From positions 62,001 through 126,000 of the forward strand of contig CALMJH010000041.1 in NCBI GenBank assembly GCA_937864175.1: 64,000 nt of DNA. Reading direction: 5' to 3'. Every line of letters starts with the position of its first letter. The first letter of the stretch is position 1. The notes below the pieces were generated by a model. It made no database searches. It saw nothing but the letters and a program-made list of their open reading frames with translations, and was not told the DNA's origin. Origin of the DNA: an uncultured Burkholderiales bacterium (GTDB taxonomy: Bacteria; Pseudomonadota; Gammaproteobacteria; Burkholderiales; Burkholderiaceae_A). Positions 1-9,330 of this stretch are shown one piece after another. The translations under genes were made by a program, and so were the position numbers.

Positions 1-557
1 TCGTTGAGGAGCCGCAGGACATTCAGGCCGGCCAGAGTCGCCGCATCTTTGGTGGCCTGCCGTTGGGCATCGTCAAAGTAGGCCGGCACCGTAATGACCG
101 CACCCACCAAGTCGTCTCCCAGTGTCTGCTCAGCCTGAAGCCGAAGGACTCGGAGAATCTCGGAGGAGACCGAGACCGGTGAGACCGCGCCGGCAGCGGT
201 CTGAAGCCGCACCTGACCCGAACTGTTCTGGTCTTGAATGACCTGGTAGGGGCTGCGCTGACGGAGGGCATCGGCCACTCCGCGGCCCATCAGGCGTTTG
301 ATCGAGGCAATGGTGTTCTGCGGATCCTGGCTGATCTCTGCCAAGGCGTCCCAGCCCACCACTGGCGGGCCCTCGGCTCGGTATCGGACCACCGACGGCA
401 TGAGGCGTCGGCCCTCGGCATCAGACAGAACCGCGGCCTCCCCCGATCGGACAGCGGCCACCAACGAATGGGTGGTGCCCAGGTCAATGCCAACGGCCAG
501 CTGACGCTGGTGGGGGACCGGAGATTCACCGGGCTCGCTAATTTGAAGAAGGGCCAT
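1..557 (-). CDS. hscA: Fe-S protein assembly chaperone HscA (N-terminal part; runs off the left edge)
   Basis: Minus-strand translation from ATG at 557: [39 protein letters not shown]...; Hsp70 phosphate-binding motif IDLGTTHS and [20 protein letters not shown]; follows hscB. Not in the ORF track because it is open at the edge. Confidence 0.93.
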   Translation of the reverse strand, partial: MALLQISEPGESPVPHQRQLAVGIDLGTTHSLVAAVRSGEAAVLSDAEGRRLMPSVVRYRAEGPPVVGWDALAEISQDPQNTIASIKRLMGRGVADALRQRSPYQVIQDQNSSGQVRLQTAAGAVSPVSVSSEILRVLRLQAEQTLGDDLVGAVITVPAYFDDAQRQATKDAATLAGLNVLRLLN

Positions 558-561
558 GGGT

Positions 562-1128
562 CTAGAGGGCGGTGAGTTCTTGCTCGAATTTCTTCACAAA
601 CATGAGCTGCCGCACCAGCTGCGCAGCTCGGGCGAGATCCTCGCGGGAAGGCTCTGCGGACAAGGCGGCGCTCAGGCCTTTGAGGCCCGCCTGCCAGATC
701 TCTAAGACATCCTGAAGAAGGCGGGCTCTGGACGCCTGGGTGCCTGCGCCCGGCCCTGCGGTCTGGATCTCTTCCAATTCCTCTCGCCAGGCCATCTGAC
801 GAAGCAGAAAGTCCTCGGGCATGCTGGTGTTGGACTCCGCCTGGACGTCCACGCCCCAGAGGCCCAGGAGGTAGGTGGCCCGACCAACAGGCTCCCGAAG
901 AACCTGGTGAGCCTCGTTGATCCGCGTGCTCCACTGCAGGGCCATGCGGCGCTGAAGGTCACCCCCACCGGCGAAGCGGTCGGGGTGGACCACTGACTGC
1001 AGACGTTTCCAGGCCGACTCGACATGGTCGGCCTGGAGGTCGAACTGCCTGGGAAGACCGAAGAGCGAGAAGTAGTCTTGCGTCAGCAGGCTGGTTCCCG
1101 CCGGGGACTCAGACCTGGAAGGATTCAC
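562..1128 (-). CDS. hscB: Fe-S cluster co-chaperone HscB (J-domain); start uncertain
   Basis: [35 protein letters not shown] with HPD motif; between iscA and hscA. No ATG near the expected N-terminus; GTG at 1128 is the nearest conventional candidate. Confidence 0.9.
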   Translation of the reverse strand: MNPSRSESPAGTSLLTQDYFSLFGLPRQFDLQADHVESAWKRLQSVVHPDRFAGGGDLQRRMALQWSTRINEAHQVLREPVGRATYLLGLWGVDVQAESNTSMPEDFLLRQMAWREELEEIQTAGPGAGTQASRARLLQDVLEIWQAGLKGLSAALSAEPSREDLARAAQLVRQLMFVKKFEQELTAL

Positions 1129-1432
1129 CGCAACCGCACTCGTTCTTGACGTTGGGGTTATTGAACTTGAAGCCCTCGTTGAGGCCCTCTTTGGCAAAGT
1201 CGAGCTCGGTGCCATCGATGTAGGGCAGGCTCTTGGGGTCGACAAAGACCTTGACACCATGGCTCTGGAAGGTGAGGTCGGCCTGCTCTGGTGCATCGAC
1301 AAACTCGAGCTTGTAGGCCAGGCCCGAGCAGCCCGTCGTCCGCACACCAAGCCGAATGCCCTGCCCCTTTCCACGCTTCTCGATGAAGCGGGAGATGTGC
1401 TGGGCGGCTTTTTCAGTCAGCGTGATGGACAT
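1109..1432 (-). CDS. iscA: Iron-sulfur cluster assembly protein IscA
   Basis: [17 protein letters not shown]...[13 protein letters not shown]...[11 protein letters not shown]; conserved Cys pattern. Confidence 0.96.
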   Translation of the reverse strand: MSITLTEKAAQHISRFIEKRGKGQGIRLGVRTTGCSGLAYKLEFVDAPEQADLTFQSHGVKVFVDPKSLPYIDGTELDFAKEGLNEGFKFNNPNVKNECGCGESFQV

Positions 1433-1805
1433 GTTTTTTCTTGTAATCCTCGACGGCCGCCTTGATGGCGTCTTCTGCAAGGATGGAGCAGTGGATTTTA
1501 ACGGGAGGCAGCGCCAGCTCGTTGGCAATCTCGGTGTTCTTGAGCGCCATGGCCTGGTCGAGCGTCTTGCCCTTGACCCACTCGGTCACCAAGGAGGACG
1601 AGGCGATGGCGGATCCGCAGCCATAGGTCTTGAAACGGGCGTCCTCGATGACCCCCTGGTCGTTGACCTTGATCTGCAGTTTCATCACGTCGCCGCAGGC
1701 GGGTGCACCCACCATGCCGGTCCCTACGTTGGGATCGTTCTTGTCCAGGGAGCCGACATTGCGAGGATTCTCGTAATGGTCGATTACTTTGTCACTGTAG
1801 GCCAT
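1413..1805 (-). CDS. iscU: Fe-S cluster scaffold IscU
   Basis: [19 protein letters not shown]...[15 protein letters not shown]...[14 protein letters not shown]...[19 protein letters not shown]. Confidence 0.97.
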   Translation of the reverse strand: MAYSDKVIDHYENPRNVGSLDKNDPNVGTGMVGAPACGDVMKLQIKVNDQGVIEDARFKTYGCGSAIASSSLVTEWVKGKTLDQAMALKNTEIANELALPPVKIHCSILAEDAIKAAVEDYKKKHVHHAD

Positions 1806-1847
1806 CTTGAAATGCTCCTTGAAATTGAAAGGTCTGGGGGCCTAGTC

Positions 1848-3056
1848 CTAGTGGGCCGCCCACTGAATGGTGTCCAGGTCGACACCCTCTTGGACCAACT
1901 CCCAGAGGGGCGACATCTCGCGCAGCTTGGCCACCTTGTCTTTGAGCAGCTCGACGGCAAAGTCGACGTCCTGCTCGGTGGTAAAGCGTCCGACGGAAAA
2001 TCGAATGGAGGAATGGGCTAGCTCGTCACTGCGGCCAAGGGCCCGAAGGACGTAGCTGGGCTCTAGGCTGGCGCTGGTGCAGGCCGACCCCGACGAGACG
2101 GCAATGTCCTTGACAGCCATCAGAAGCGACTCGCCCTCAACGTAATTAAAGCTGACGTTCAGGTTGTGCGGAACCCGCTGGGCCATGTCACCGTTGAGGT
2201 AGGTGGCCTCGATCTGCTGAAGACCATTCCAGAGCCGGTCTCGCAGCATGCGGATGCGCTCGTTTTCGGTCTGCATTTCTTCTTTGGCAATCCGAAAGGC
2301 CTCGCCCATGCCAACGATCTGATGGGTGGGCAGCGTACCCGATCGCATGCCTCGCTCATGGCCTCCCCCGTGAATCAGGGGCTCGAGTCGAACACGTGGC
2401 TTGCGGCGAACAAAGAGGGCTCCAATGCCCTTGGGCCCGTAAGTCTTGTGGGCCGAGAAGGACATGAGGTCGACCTTGAGGGACGAGAGGTCGATGTGGA
2501 CCTTGCCAGTCGCCTGGGCGCTGTCGACGTGAAAGACAATGCCGCGCTCGCGACAGATCTCTCCGATGGTCTCGATGTCTTGGATCACGCCGATCTCGTT
2601 GTTCACCAGCATGACCGAGACCAAGATGGTGTCCGGGCGAAGAGCCGCGCGAAAGGCGTCCAGGCTGAGCAGGCCGTTCTCCTGCACATCGAGGTAGGTG
2701 ACCTCGAAGCCCTCCCGCTCCAACTCTCGGCAGGTGTCCAGAGTTGCCTTGTGCTCGGTCTTGACGGTGATCAGGTGCCGGCCCTTGTCCTTGTAGAAGT
2801 GGGCAGCCCCCTTGATGGCCAGGTTGATGGACTCGGTTGCCCCCGAGGTCCAGACCAGTTCTTTAGGATCGCAGCCCACCAAGTCCGCCACCTGCTGACG
2901 AGACCGCTCCACGGCCTCTTCGGCCTTCCAGCCATAGGCATGGCTGCGGGAGGCAGGATTTCCGAAGTCTTGGCGCAGGAAAGGCAGCATGGCGTCGACG
3001 ACCCGGGCGTCGACCGGCGTGGTCGCAGAGTAGTCGAGGTAGATCGGAGTCTTCAT
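1848..3056 (-). CDS. iscS: Cysteine desulfurase IscS
   Basis: [16 protein letters not shown]...[18 protein letters not shown]...[17 protein letters not shown]. Confidence 0.97.
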   Translation of the reverse strand: MKTPIYLDYSATTPVDARVVDAMLPFLRQDFGNPASRSHAYGWKAEEAVERSRQQVADLVGCDPKELVWTSGATESINLAIKGAAHFYKDKGRHLITVKTEHKATLDTCRELEREGFEVTYLDVQENGLLSLDAFRAALRPDTILVSVMLVNNEIGVIQDIETIGEICRERGIVFHVDSAQATGKVHIDLSSLKVDLMSFSAHKTYGPKGIGALFVRRKPRVRLEPLIHGGGHERGMRSGTLPTHQIVGMGEAFRIAKEEMQTENERIRMLRDRLWNGLQQIEATYLNGDMAQRVPHNLNVSFNYVEGESLLMAVKDIAVSSGSACTSASLEPSYVLRALGRSDELAHSSIRFSVGRFTTEQDVDFAVELLKDKVAKLREMSPLWELVQEGVDLDTIQWAAH

Positions 3057-3057
3057 C

Positions 3058-3537
3058 TTAGTAAGCCGCCTCTCGCTCTTCGTGGAAGACGACATGGCGT
3101 GTGATGGGGCTCTCTTGGGCGGCCGACTGCTTGCTGCGCTGGTCGTTGACCAGGTCCTGAAGACTGATGCCATCGAGGAAATCAACCATGTGGCGATTGA
3201 GACTGGCCCAGAGTTCGTGGGTCATGCAGACCTGATCGTCCTGGCAATTCTGCTTGCCGCCACACATGGTGGCATCGAGGGGCTCGTCCACTGCGTAGAT
3301 GATGTCGGCCACGGTGATGTCCTTGGCGGGACGGGCAAGGCGATAGCCTCCACCGGGCCCCCGCATGGACTCCACCAGCTCATGGCGACGCAGCCGTCCA
3401 AAGAGCTGCTCCAGGTAGGACAGAGAGATGCGCTGGCGCTGACTGATGGCAGCGAGCGTGACGGGGCCTTTGTCCTGACGAAGGCCCAGGTCGATCATGG
3501 CGGTCACGGCGAACCGACCTTTGGTGGTGAGTCTCAT
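3058..3537 (-). CDS. iscR: Rrf2-family Fe-S regulator IscR
   Basis: [17 protein letters not shown]...[21 protein letters not shown] (cluster Cys); SD AAAGGAG upstream. Confidence 0.96.
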   Translation of the reverse strand: MRLTTKGRFAVTAMIDLGLRQDKGPVTLAAISQRQRISLSYLEQLFGRLRRHELVESMRGPGGGYRLARPAKDITVADIIYAVDEPLDATMCGGKQNCQDDQVCMTHELWASLNRHMVDFLDGISLQDLVNDQRSKQSAAQESPITRHVVFHEEREAAY

Positions 3538-3554
3538 GGAAGTGCTCCTTTCGG

Positions 3555-3579
3555 ATACCCGACTGATTTACTGGGAATG
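3555..3579 (-). promoter_or_regulatory. Candidate type-1 IscR operator overlapping the iscR -10
   Basis: Minus strand CATTCCCAGTAAATCAGTCGGGTAT; right half AGTCGGGTAT fits the E. coli type-1 consensus AGTCRRSTAT, left half is degenerate. Confidence 0.55.
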
Positions 3580-3604
3580 TACCGAAGTTGAGCGTTTCAC
3601 TCAA
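3576..3604 (-). promoter_or_regulatory. Candidate sigma70 promoter of the isc operon
   Basis: Minus strand TTGAGT-N17-TACATT directly upstream of iscR. Confidence 0.5.
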
Positions 3605-3646
3605 GAATTCGTTCCCAGAAATCCCCTAGGAGTTACCCGGGAAGGC

Positions 3647-3677
3647 AAAAAAAGGGGGGATGCCCCCCCTTTTTTTT
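3647..3677. terminator. Symmetric Rho-independent terminator downstream of the LMW-PTP gene
   Basis: AAAAAAAGGGGGGATGCCCCCCCTTTTTTTT hairpin with poly-A/poly-T flanks. Confidence 0.85.
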
Positions 3678-3702
3678 GGAACAGACGGGGTCGACAGGGT
3701 GC

Positions 3703-4257
3703 TTAGGCCGCCGCGACCATGCTGGTCCGCCGACGGACCACTTCCATCAGGCCAGTACAGGCATCTTCAATGTAGTCCAGGGCGGTCTCGAAGCCCTGGG
3801 CCCCCCCGTGGTAGGGGTCGCCAATGGTGGCGGCCTCAAATTCGGTGGCAAAGCGCATGAGGAGTTGGAGCTTGTGCTGAAGACCCCGGGGTGCCATGCG
3901 CTGGAGCAAGGACAGGTTGTCCCAGTCCATGGCCAGGATGTAGTCGTAGGTCTGGAAGTCGGTGAGCTCTACTTTGCGGGCCTGATGGGCAGACATGTCG
4001 TAGCCCCGACGCTGTGCAGCGGAGACGGCCCGGGGATCGGCAGCCTCCCCGATGTGAAAGGCATGGGTGCCCGCGGAATCGGCCACCACCAGGCCTTGGA
4101 GGCCTGCGGCCTTGATCATGCCGTCAAAGACCGACTTGGCTGTGGGCGAACGGCAGATGTTGCCCATGCAGACAAAGAGGATCCGAGTCTGGGCGGCCTC
4201 GGCGACTGCCGCGGAGTTGGAGGAGGAGTTTTCGTTTTTCTTGGCAAGGCGGCTCAT
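3703..4257 (-). CDS. Low-molecular-weight protein tyrosine phosphatase
   Basis: ILFVCMGNICRSPTAKSVF (CX5R P-loop) and IGDPYHGG acid loop. Confidence 0.93.
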   Translation of the reverse strand: MSRLAKKNENSSSNSAAVAEAAQTRILFVCMGNICRSPTAKSVFDGMIKAAGLQGLVVADSAGTHAFHIGEAADPRAVSAAQRRGYDMSAHQARKVELTDFQTYDYILAMDWDNLSLLQRMAPRGLQHKLQLLMRFATEFEAATIGDPYHGGAQGFETALDYIEDACTGLMEVVRRRTSMVAAA

Positions 4258-4287
4258 GATGCTTTCCTTTGTGTAATAGCCGTACAA

Positions 4288-6393
4288 CTAAGCAGCCCGA
4301 CTGGCTGGGGCGGACTGCGGTGAAACATCCGAATCCAGGATCTGGTCGTGTAGCTGACCAGCCCCAAAGACGCGGGCCTTGAGCTGCGCCAGGGCGTCTC
4401 GGGCCCGGGCGGCTTGTTCAAATTCAAGGTTGCGAGCGTGCTCGTGCATCTGCTTCTCGAGTCGGGCGATCTCTTTGGACAGAGCCTTCTCGGAGAGTTC
4501 TTCAAGCCCCTCAACGACCAAGGACTCGGTGGCCCGGCGCTCGGCCACGGTCTTGGCCGAGACGGCCCCGTCGATGAGCTCGCGAACGGCCTTGACGACC
4601 CCCTGAGGCACGATGCCGTTGGCCTGGTTAAAGGCCAACTGACGTGCCCGACGTCGACTGGTCTCGTCCATGGCGCGGCGCATGGAGTCTGTGATGCGGT
4701 CGGCGTAGAGAATGGCCCGGCCAGAGAGGTTACGGGCCGCGCGGCCGATGGTCTGGATGAGGCTGCGCTCGCTGCGAAGGAATCCCTCCTTGTCGGCATC
4801 CAGGATGGCCACCAGCGAGACTTCGGGAATGTCGAGCCCCTCTCGGAGGAGGTTGATGCCCACCAGCACGTCGAAATGGCCCAGACGCAGGTCACGGAGA
4901 ATCTCGACCCGCTCCACAGTGTCGATGTCGGAATGGAGATAGCGGACGCGAACCTGATGGTCGGTGAGGTAGTCGGTGAGGTCTTCTGACATCCGCTTGG
5001 TGAGCGTCGTGACCAAGACCCTGGACCCTTCGGCCACCCGGAGCTTGATCTCGCCCAGCAGGTCATCGACCTGCGTGCGGGCCGGCCGCACCTCGATCTC
5101 GGGGTCCACCAGACCCGTTGGCCGGACCAGCTGCTCGACCACAGCGCCACCCGACTTCTGGAGTTCGTAGTCAGCGGGGGTGGCGGAGACAAAAATAGCC
5201 TGCCGCAGCTTGGGCTCGAACTCATCGAACCGCAGGGGACGGTTGTCCAAGGCAGACGGCAGCCGAAAGCCGTAGTTCACAAGGGTCTCTTTGCGGGAGC
5301 GGTCGCCCCGGTACATGCCCCCGAGTTGGCCAATCATGACGTGGCTCTCGTCCAGGAAAATCAGGGCATCCGGCGGCAGGTAGTCGATGAGCGTGGGCGG
5401 GGGCTCTCCGGCCGCCGCACCCGAGAGGTGCCGGGTGTAGTTCTCGATGCCCTTGCAAAAGCCCAATTCAGCCAGCATCTCAAGATCGAAGCGAGTCCGC
5501 TGCTCGATGCGCTGGGCCTCGACCAGCTTGCCCTCGGCCACAAACTGCTTGGACCGCAAGACCAACTCTTCTTTGATGGTCTCAATGGCCCTAAGGACCA
5601 CCTCGCGTGGAGTTACATAGTGCGAGGAGGGGTAGATGACAAACCGCACCACCTTTTGCTGGACGCGGCCAGTCAGGGGGTCAAAGAGCTGGAGCGACTC
5701 CACCTGGTCGTCAAAGAGCTCGACCCGCAAGGCCAGCTCGGCATGCTCAGCCGGAAAGATGTCGATCGTGTCTCCGCGGACCCGGAAGACCCCGCGTGAG
5801 AATTCGGTGTCGTTGCGCTGGTATTGCATCCGCACCAGATGGGCAATGAGCTCACGCTGCGAGAGGCGATCGCCCTGCCGCAGCGCCATGACCATGGCAT
5901 GGTAGTCCGCTGGGTTGCCAATGCCGTAAATGCAGGACACGGTGGCCACAATGATGGTGTCGCGACGCTCGAGCAGGCTCTTGGTGGCCGACAGGCGCAT
6001 CTGCTCGATGTGCTCGTTAATGGCCGAGTCTTTCTCGATAAAGAGGTCGCGCTGGGGTACGTAGGCCTCGGGCTGGTAGTAGTCGTAATAGGAGACGAAG
6101 TACTCGACGGCGTTTTTAGGGAAAAACTCCCGCATTTCGGCGTACAACTGAGCCGCCAGAGTCTTGTTGGGGGCCAGGACCAGGGCCGGCCGGCCCAGCT
6201 GGGCGATGACATTGGCCATGGTGAAGGTCTTGCCCGAACCCGTCACACCCAGCAGCGTCTGAAAACTAAGGCCGTCCTGAACCCCCTCGACCAGACGAGC
6301 GATGGCCTCGGGCTGATCCCCCGCCGGGCGATAAGGAGCGACCAGCTCAAATGGGCTGGCGGTATGCTGCACTGTGTCAAGAACCTGGGCCAT
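4288..6393 (-). CDS. uvrB: Excinuclease ABC subunit B
   Basis: [10 protein letters not shown]...[20 protein letters not shown]...[15 protein letters not shown]...LIFLDESHV...[23 protein letters not shown]. Confidence 0.97.
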   Translation of the reverse strand: MAQVLDTVQHTASPFELVAPYRPAGDQPEAIARLVEGVQDGLSFQTLLGVTGSGKTFTMANVIAQLGRPALVLAPNKTLAAQLYAEMREFFPKNAVEYFVSYYDYYQPEAYVPQRDLFIEKDSAINEHIEQMRLSATKSLLERRDTIIVATVSCIYGIGNPADYHAMVMALRQGDRLSQRELIAHLVRMQYQRNDTEFSRGVFRVRGDTIDIFPAEHAELALRVELFDDQVESLQLFDPLTGRVQQKVVRFVIYPSSHYVTPREVVLRAIETIKEELVLRSKQFVAEGKLVEAQRIEQRTRFDLEMLAELGFCKGIENYTRHLSGAAAGEPPPTLIDYLPPDALIFLDESHVMIGQLGGMYRGDRSRKETLVNYGFRLPSALDNRPLRFDEFEPKLRQAIFVSATPADYELQKSGGAVVEQLVRPTGLVDPEIEVRPARTQVDDLLGEIKLRVAEGSRVLVTTLTKRMSEDLTDYLTDHQVRVRYLHSDIDTVERVEILRDLRLGHFDVLVGINLLREGLDIPEVSLVAILDADKEGFLRSERSLIQTIGRAARNLSGRAILYADRITDSMRRAMDETSRRRARQLAFNQANGIVPQGVVKAVRELIDGAVSAKTVAERRATESLVVEGLEELSEKALSKEIARLEKQMHEHARNLEFEQAARARDALAQLKARVFGAGQLHDQILDSDVSPQSAPASRAA

Positions 6394-6531
6394 GCTAGAC
6401 TTTTGTGACGTTGCGGTGACACCGCACTGGAGAACACCAAACGGGTATTTTCCCTGTACAAGGCCCAAATTTCCAATTCTTTTTTTCAGCCCGCCCTCTT
6501 GACAAGGCCGGCCAGAGTCCAAACCGCCACC

Positions 6532-7737
6532 ATGAGCCGCTCCATTTTTGATGCCGTAACCCTTGCCCCCCGCGACCCCATCCTGGGGCTCACCGAGGCC
6601 TATGTCGCCGACAGTCGGGCCCATAAAGTCAATCTCGGAGTTGGGGTTTATTACGACGATAACGGCAAATTGCCGCTACTTAAGTGCATAAAGAAGGCAG
6701 AAGAGATACGAATCGCGAATGCACCAGCCCGGGGCTACCAGCCGATTGAGGGGGCAGCCGCCTACAACCAGGCGGTCGCCGGCCTGCTGTTCGGATCCAG
6801 CAGCCCCCTTCTGGCAGACAAGCGAGTCATCACCATCGAGACCCTTGGCGGCACCGGCGCCCTGAAAGTAGGGGCAGATTACCTGCACCGACTGCTGCCT
6901 TCGGCAAAAGTCGCCATTAGCGACCCCAGCTGGGAGAACCACCGGGCCCTCTTTGAGATGGCCGGTTTTGATGTCCTGCAGTATCGGTACTACGACCCCA
7001 GCACCCGGGGCGTGGATTTCCAAGGCCTGCTCGCCGACCTCTCTGCCATGGCGCCAGGCACGGTGGTGGTTCTGCATGCCTGCTGCCACAACCCCACCGG
7101 GGCAGACCTAAGTCCTGCCCAATGGGACCAGATCATTGCACTCACCGCCCAGAAGGGACTCATCCCCTTTCTCGACATGGCCTATCAGGGGTTTGGCGAC
7201 GGCATTGATGCAGATGCCTTCGCCCTGCGCCAGTACGTGGCCAGCGGCCAGAGCCTCTTTGTTTCCAGCTCATTTTCCAAGTCCTTCTCGCTCTACGGCG
7301 AGCGAGTGGGGGCCCTGTCCATCGTCACCCAGAATGCCGACGAGACCACCCGCGTCCTTAGCCAGGTCAAGCGCACGATCCGGACCAACTACTCCAACCC
7401 GCCCACGCATGGCGGTGCCGTCGTCGCGATGGTGCTGTCCACCCCAGACCTTAGGCAGGTCTGGGAGGCTGAATTGGCGGAGATGCGCGAGAGAATCAAG
7501 GCCATGCGTCAGGGCTTGGCCAGTGGCCTGAAGGCACAGGGCGTTGCCCAGGACTTTGGCTTTGTCACCAGTCAGCGGGGTATGTTCAGCTACACCGGCC
7601 TCTCCACCGCACAGGTCGACCGCCTACGCGAGGAATTTGCCGTCTACGCCATTGGCACGGGCCGCGTCTGCATCGCCGCACTCAACAGCCACAACCTCCC
7701 TTATGTCTGTGAGTCGATTGCGGCTGTCCTAAAATAA
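6532..7737 (+). CDS. Aromatic amino acid / aspartate aminotransferase (class I PLP)
   Basis: [29 protein letters not shown]...[14 protein letters not shown]...[18 protein letters not shown]. Confidence 0.93.
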   Translation: MSRSIFDAVTLAPRDPILGLTEAYVADSRAHKVNLGVGVYYDDNGKLPLLKCIKKAEEIRIANAPARGYQPIEGAAAYNQAVAGLLFGSSSPLLADKRVITIETLGGTGALKVGADYLHRLLPSAKVAISDPSWENHRALFEMAGFDVLQYRYYDPSTRGVDFQGLLADLSAMAPGTVVVLHACCHNPTGADLSPAQWDQIIALTAQKGLIPFLDMAYQGFGDGIDADAFALRQYVASGQSLFVSSSFSKSFSLYGERVGALSIVTQNADETTRVLSQVKRTIRTNYSNPPTHGGAVVAMVLSTPDLRQVWEAELAEMRERIKAMRQGLASGLKAQGVAQDFGFVTSQRGMFSYTGLSTAQVDRLREEFAVYAIGTGRVCIAALNSHNLPYVCESIAAVLK

Positions 7738-7738
7738 C

Positions 7739-8299
7739 TCAGTGCTGGTCGTGTTCGGTGTGGATGCCGAGTGCGACCAGAAAGCGCGAGACCATGTTGT
7801 AGGTGGCGATCACGGCCACCAGTTCCACCACCTGCTGGGCGCCGAGCGCCTTGACGAGCCGCCGCTTGAGAGGTCCGCTGACCTCAATCTGCCGGGTCAT
7901 TTCACGGGCCAGGGCAATGACATCCTGCTCGAGCTCTGGAAACAAACCGACCGGAAAGTTGGCCTCGTCGATCTGACGCAGGGCCTGGGCCTGCTCGGCC
8001 GAGGCTCCTGCCTCGCGGTAGAGCGGCGCATGGTGCTCGTACTCGTACTCGGCCCCGTTGAGCATGGCCACCACACACATGGCCAACTCACGAAGCCGAT
8101 AAGGGACCGCCAGGTGCTGACGTATTTTGCCCAGATAGACGTTCCAGCCCTCCGCCAGTGCGGGGCTGTGCAGCAGCATGCGATCGAGTTTGAGGAGCTC
8201 ACCGCCCCGACGGGCCCGGATGGCCGCAACCAAGTCGGCTGGTTCGGAGAGGTTGGGGTCTACAAGGTCGATGATGGGACCGGCATTTGACGGGTTCAT
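7739..8299 (-). CDS. Carboxymuconolactone decarboxylase (AhpD-like) family protein
   Basis: MNPSNAGPIIDLVDPN...VPYRLRELAMCVVAMLNGAEYEYEHHAPLYREAG. Confidence 0.75.
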   Translation of the reverse strand: MNPSNAGPIIDLVDPNLSEPADLVAAIRARRGGELLKLDRMLLHSPALAEGWNVYLGKIRQHLAVPYRLRELAMCVVAMLNGAEYEYEHHAPLYREAGASAEQAQALRQIDEANFPVGLFPELEQDVIALAREMTRQIEVSGPLKRRLVKALGAQQVVELVAVIATYNMVSRFLVALGIHTEHDQH

Positions 8300-8314
8300 G
8301 AGTACACTCAAGCA

Positions 8315-8992
8315 ATGGTTTACAAGGTAAAAGAATCTTTTCTGACGCTACAGGGTGAGGGGGCTCAGGCTGGGCGTCTATCGGTATTTGTGCGGTTCTC
8401 GGGCTGCAACAACTGGAGCGGTCGCCCCGAGGACCGGGAGCAGGGTCCCGCTGACTGTGCGCGATGGTGTGACACCGAGTTTGTCGGCACCGATGGCGAT
8501 GGTGGCGGCCGATATGACCTTGAGAGTCTTCTCGGGCGTATCCAGGCGCTCTGGCCGGCGGACAAGACCGACGGTCCCACCGCATCCCCACCCTACGTGG
8601 TCTTCACGGGAGGCGAGCCTGCTCTTCAGCTCGACCAGGCGTTGGTCGATGGTCTCCACCAGAGGGGAGCCCTGATCGCAGTGGAGACCAATGGAAGCCT
8701 GCCACTGCCCACGGGCCTCGATTGGGTCTGTGTAAGCCCGAAGCGTCTGCTCAACGGCAGCCCTCAGCCCCTGGTCGTGACGAGTGGCCAGGAACTCAAA
8801 CTGGTGATGCCGCAGCCCGGGTTTGATCTGGCCGCCCTGGAGTCGTTAGACTTTGACCATTTTTTTATTCAGCCACTTGATCAGCCTGGCGATGCGGCCA
8901 AGCACAGCCGGGACTGGTGCCTGGACTGGATTCAGAGACACCCACGCTGGCGCCTGAGCCTGCAGACCCACAAGATGATTGGAATGCGTTGA
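8315..8992 (+). CDS. queE: 7-carboxy-7-deazaguanine synthase QueE (radical SAM)
   Basis: MVYKVKESFLTLQGEG...FSGCNNWSGRPEDREQGPADCARWCDTEFVGTDG...VFTGGEPALQ. Confidence 0.9.
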   Translation: MVYKVKESFLTLQGEGAQAGRLSVFVRFSGCNNWSGRPEDREQGPADCARWCDTEFVGTDGDGGGRYDLESLLGRIQALWPADKTDGPTASPPYVVFTGGEPALQLDQALVDGLHQRGALIAVETNGSLPLPTGLDWVCVSPKRLLNGSPQPLVVTSGQELKLVMPQPGFDLAALESLDFDHFFIQPLDQPGDAAKHSRDWCLDWIQRHPRWRLSLQTHKMIGMR

Positions 8993-9330
8993 TGCTGCTC
9001 TACACCACCTTCTGCTTTGAGGCCTCACACAGTCTGGCGGCCCCCATCGGGCAGCCACAGGTTCATGGCCATTCCTACTGGGCCCGCGTCTGGGTAGAGT
9101 CTGCTGCCCAGGCCATTACCCCCCTGCCAGGCCTGGAGACTGAGGCTCGTCGCGTTGCGGCCTTGCTGGACCACCAACACCTGAACGACCTCATGGAGGC
9201 CCAACCCACCATGGAGGCTCTGGTGGAATTCATCAAGGCCCGATGGCAGGGCCCTGCTCTGCAGCGCGTTCAGGTCTGGCGCGAGAGCCTTGGCTGCGGC
9301 GTGGAGTGGTCAGCCCTGTCAGTCCGCTGA
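8992..9330 (+). CDS. queD: 6-carboxytetrahydropterin synthase-like (QueD/PTPS family)
   Basis: FCFEASHSLAAPIGQPQVHGHSYWARV...LLDHQHLNDL...PTMEALVEFI; TGATG overlap with queE. Confidence 0.78.
   Translation: MLLYTTFCFEASHSLAAPIGQPQVHGHSYWARVWVESAAQAITPLPGLETEARRVAALLDHQHLNDLMEAQPTMEALVEFIKARWQGPALQRVQVWRESLGCGVEWSALSVR

Noticed and set aside
2166-3104. 312-aa + strand ORF antisense to iscS
   Set aside because: Lies wholly opposite a clear iscS; low-complexity G/L/V/D-rich translation typical of antisense frames in high-GC DNA.
6394-6531. LexA/SOS box upstream of uvrB
   Set aside because: No CTGT-N8-ACAG type palindrome could be found by eye in the uvrB upstream region.
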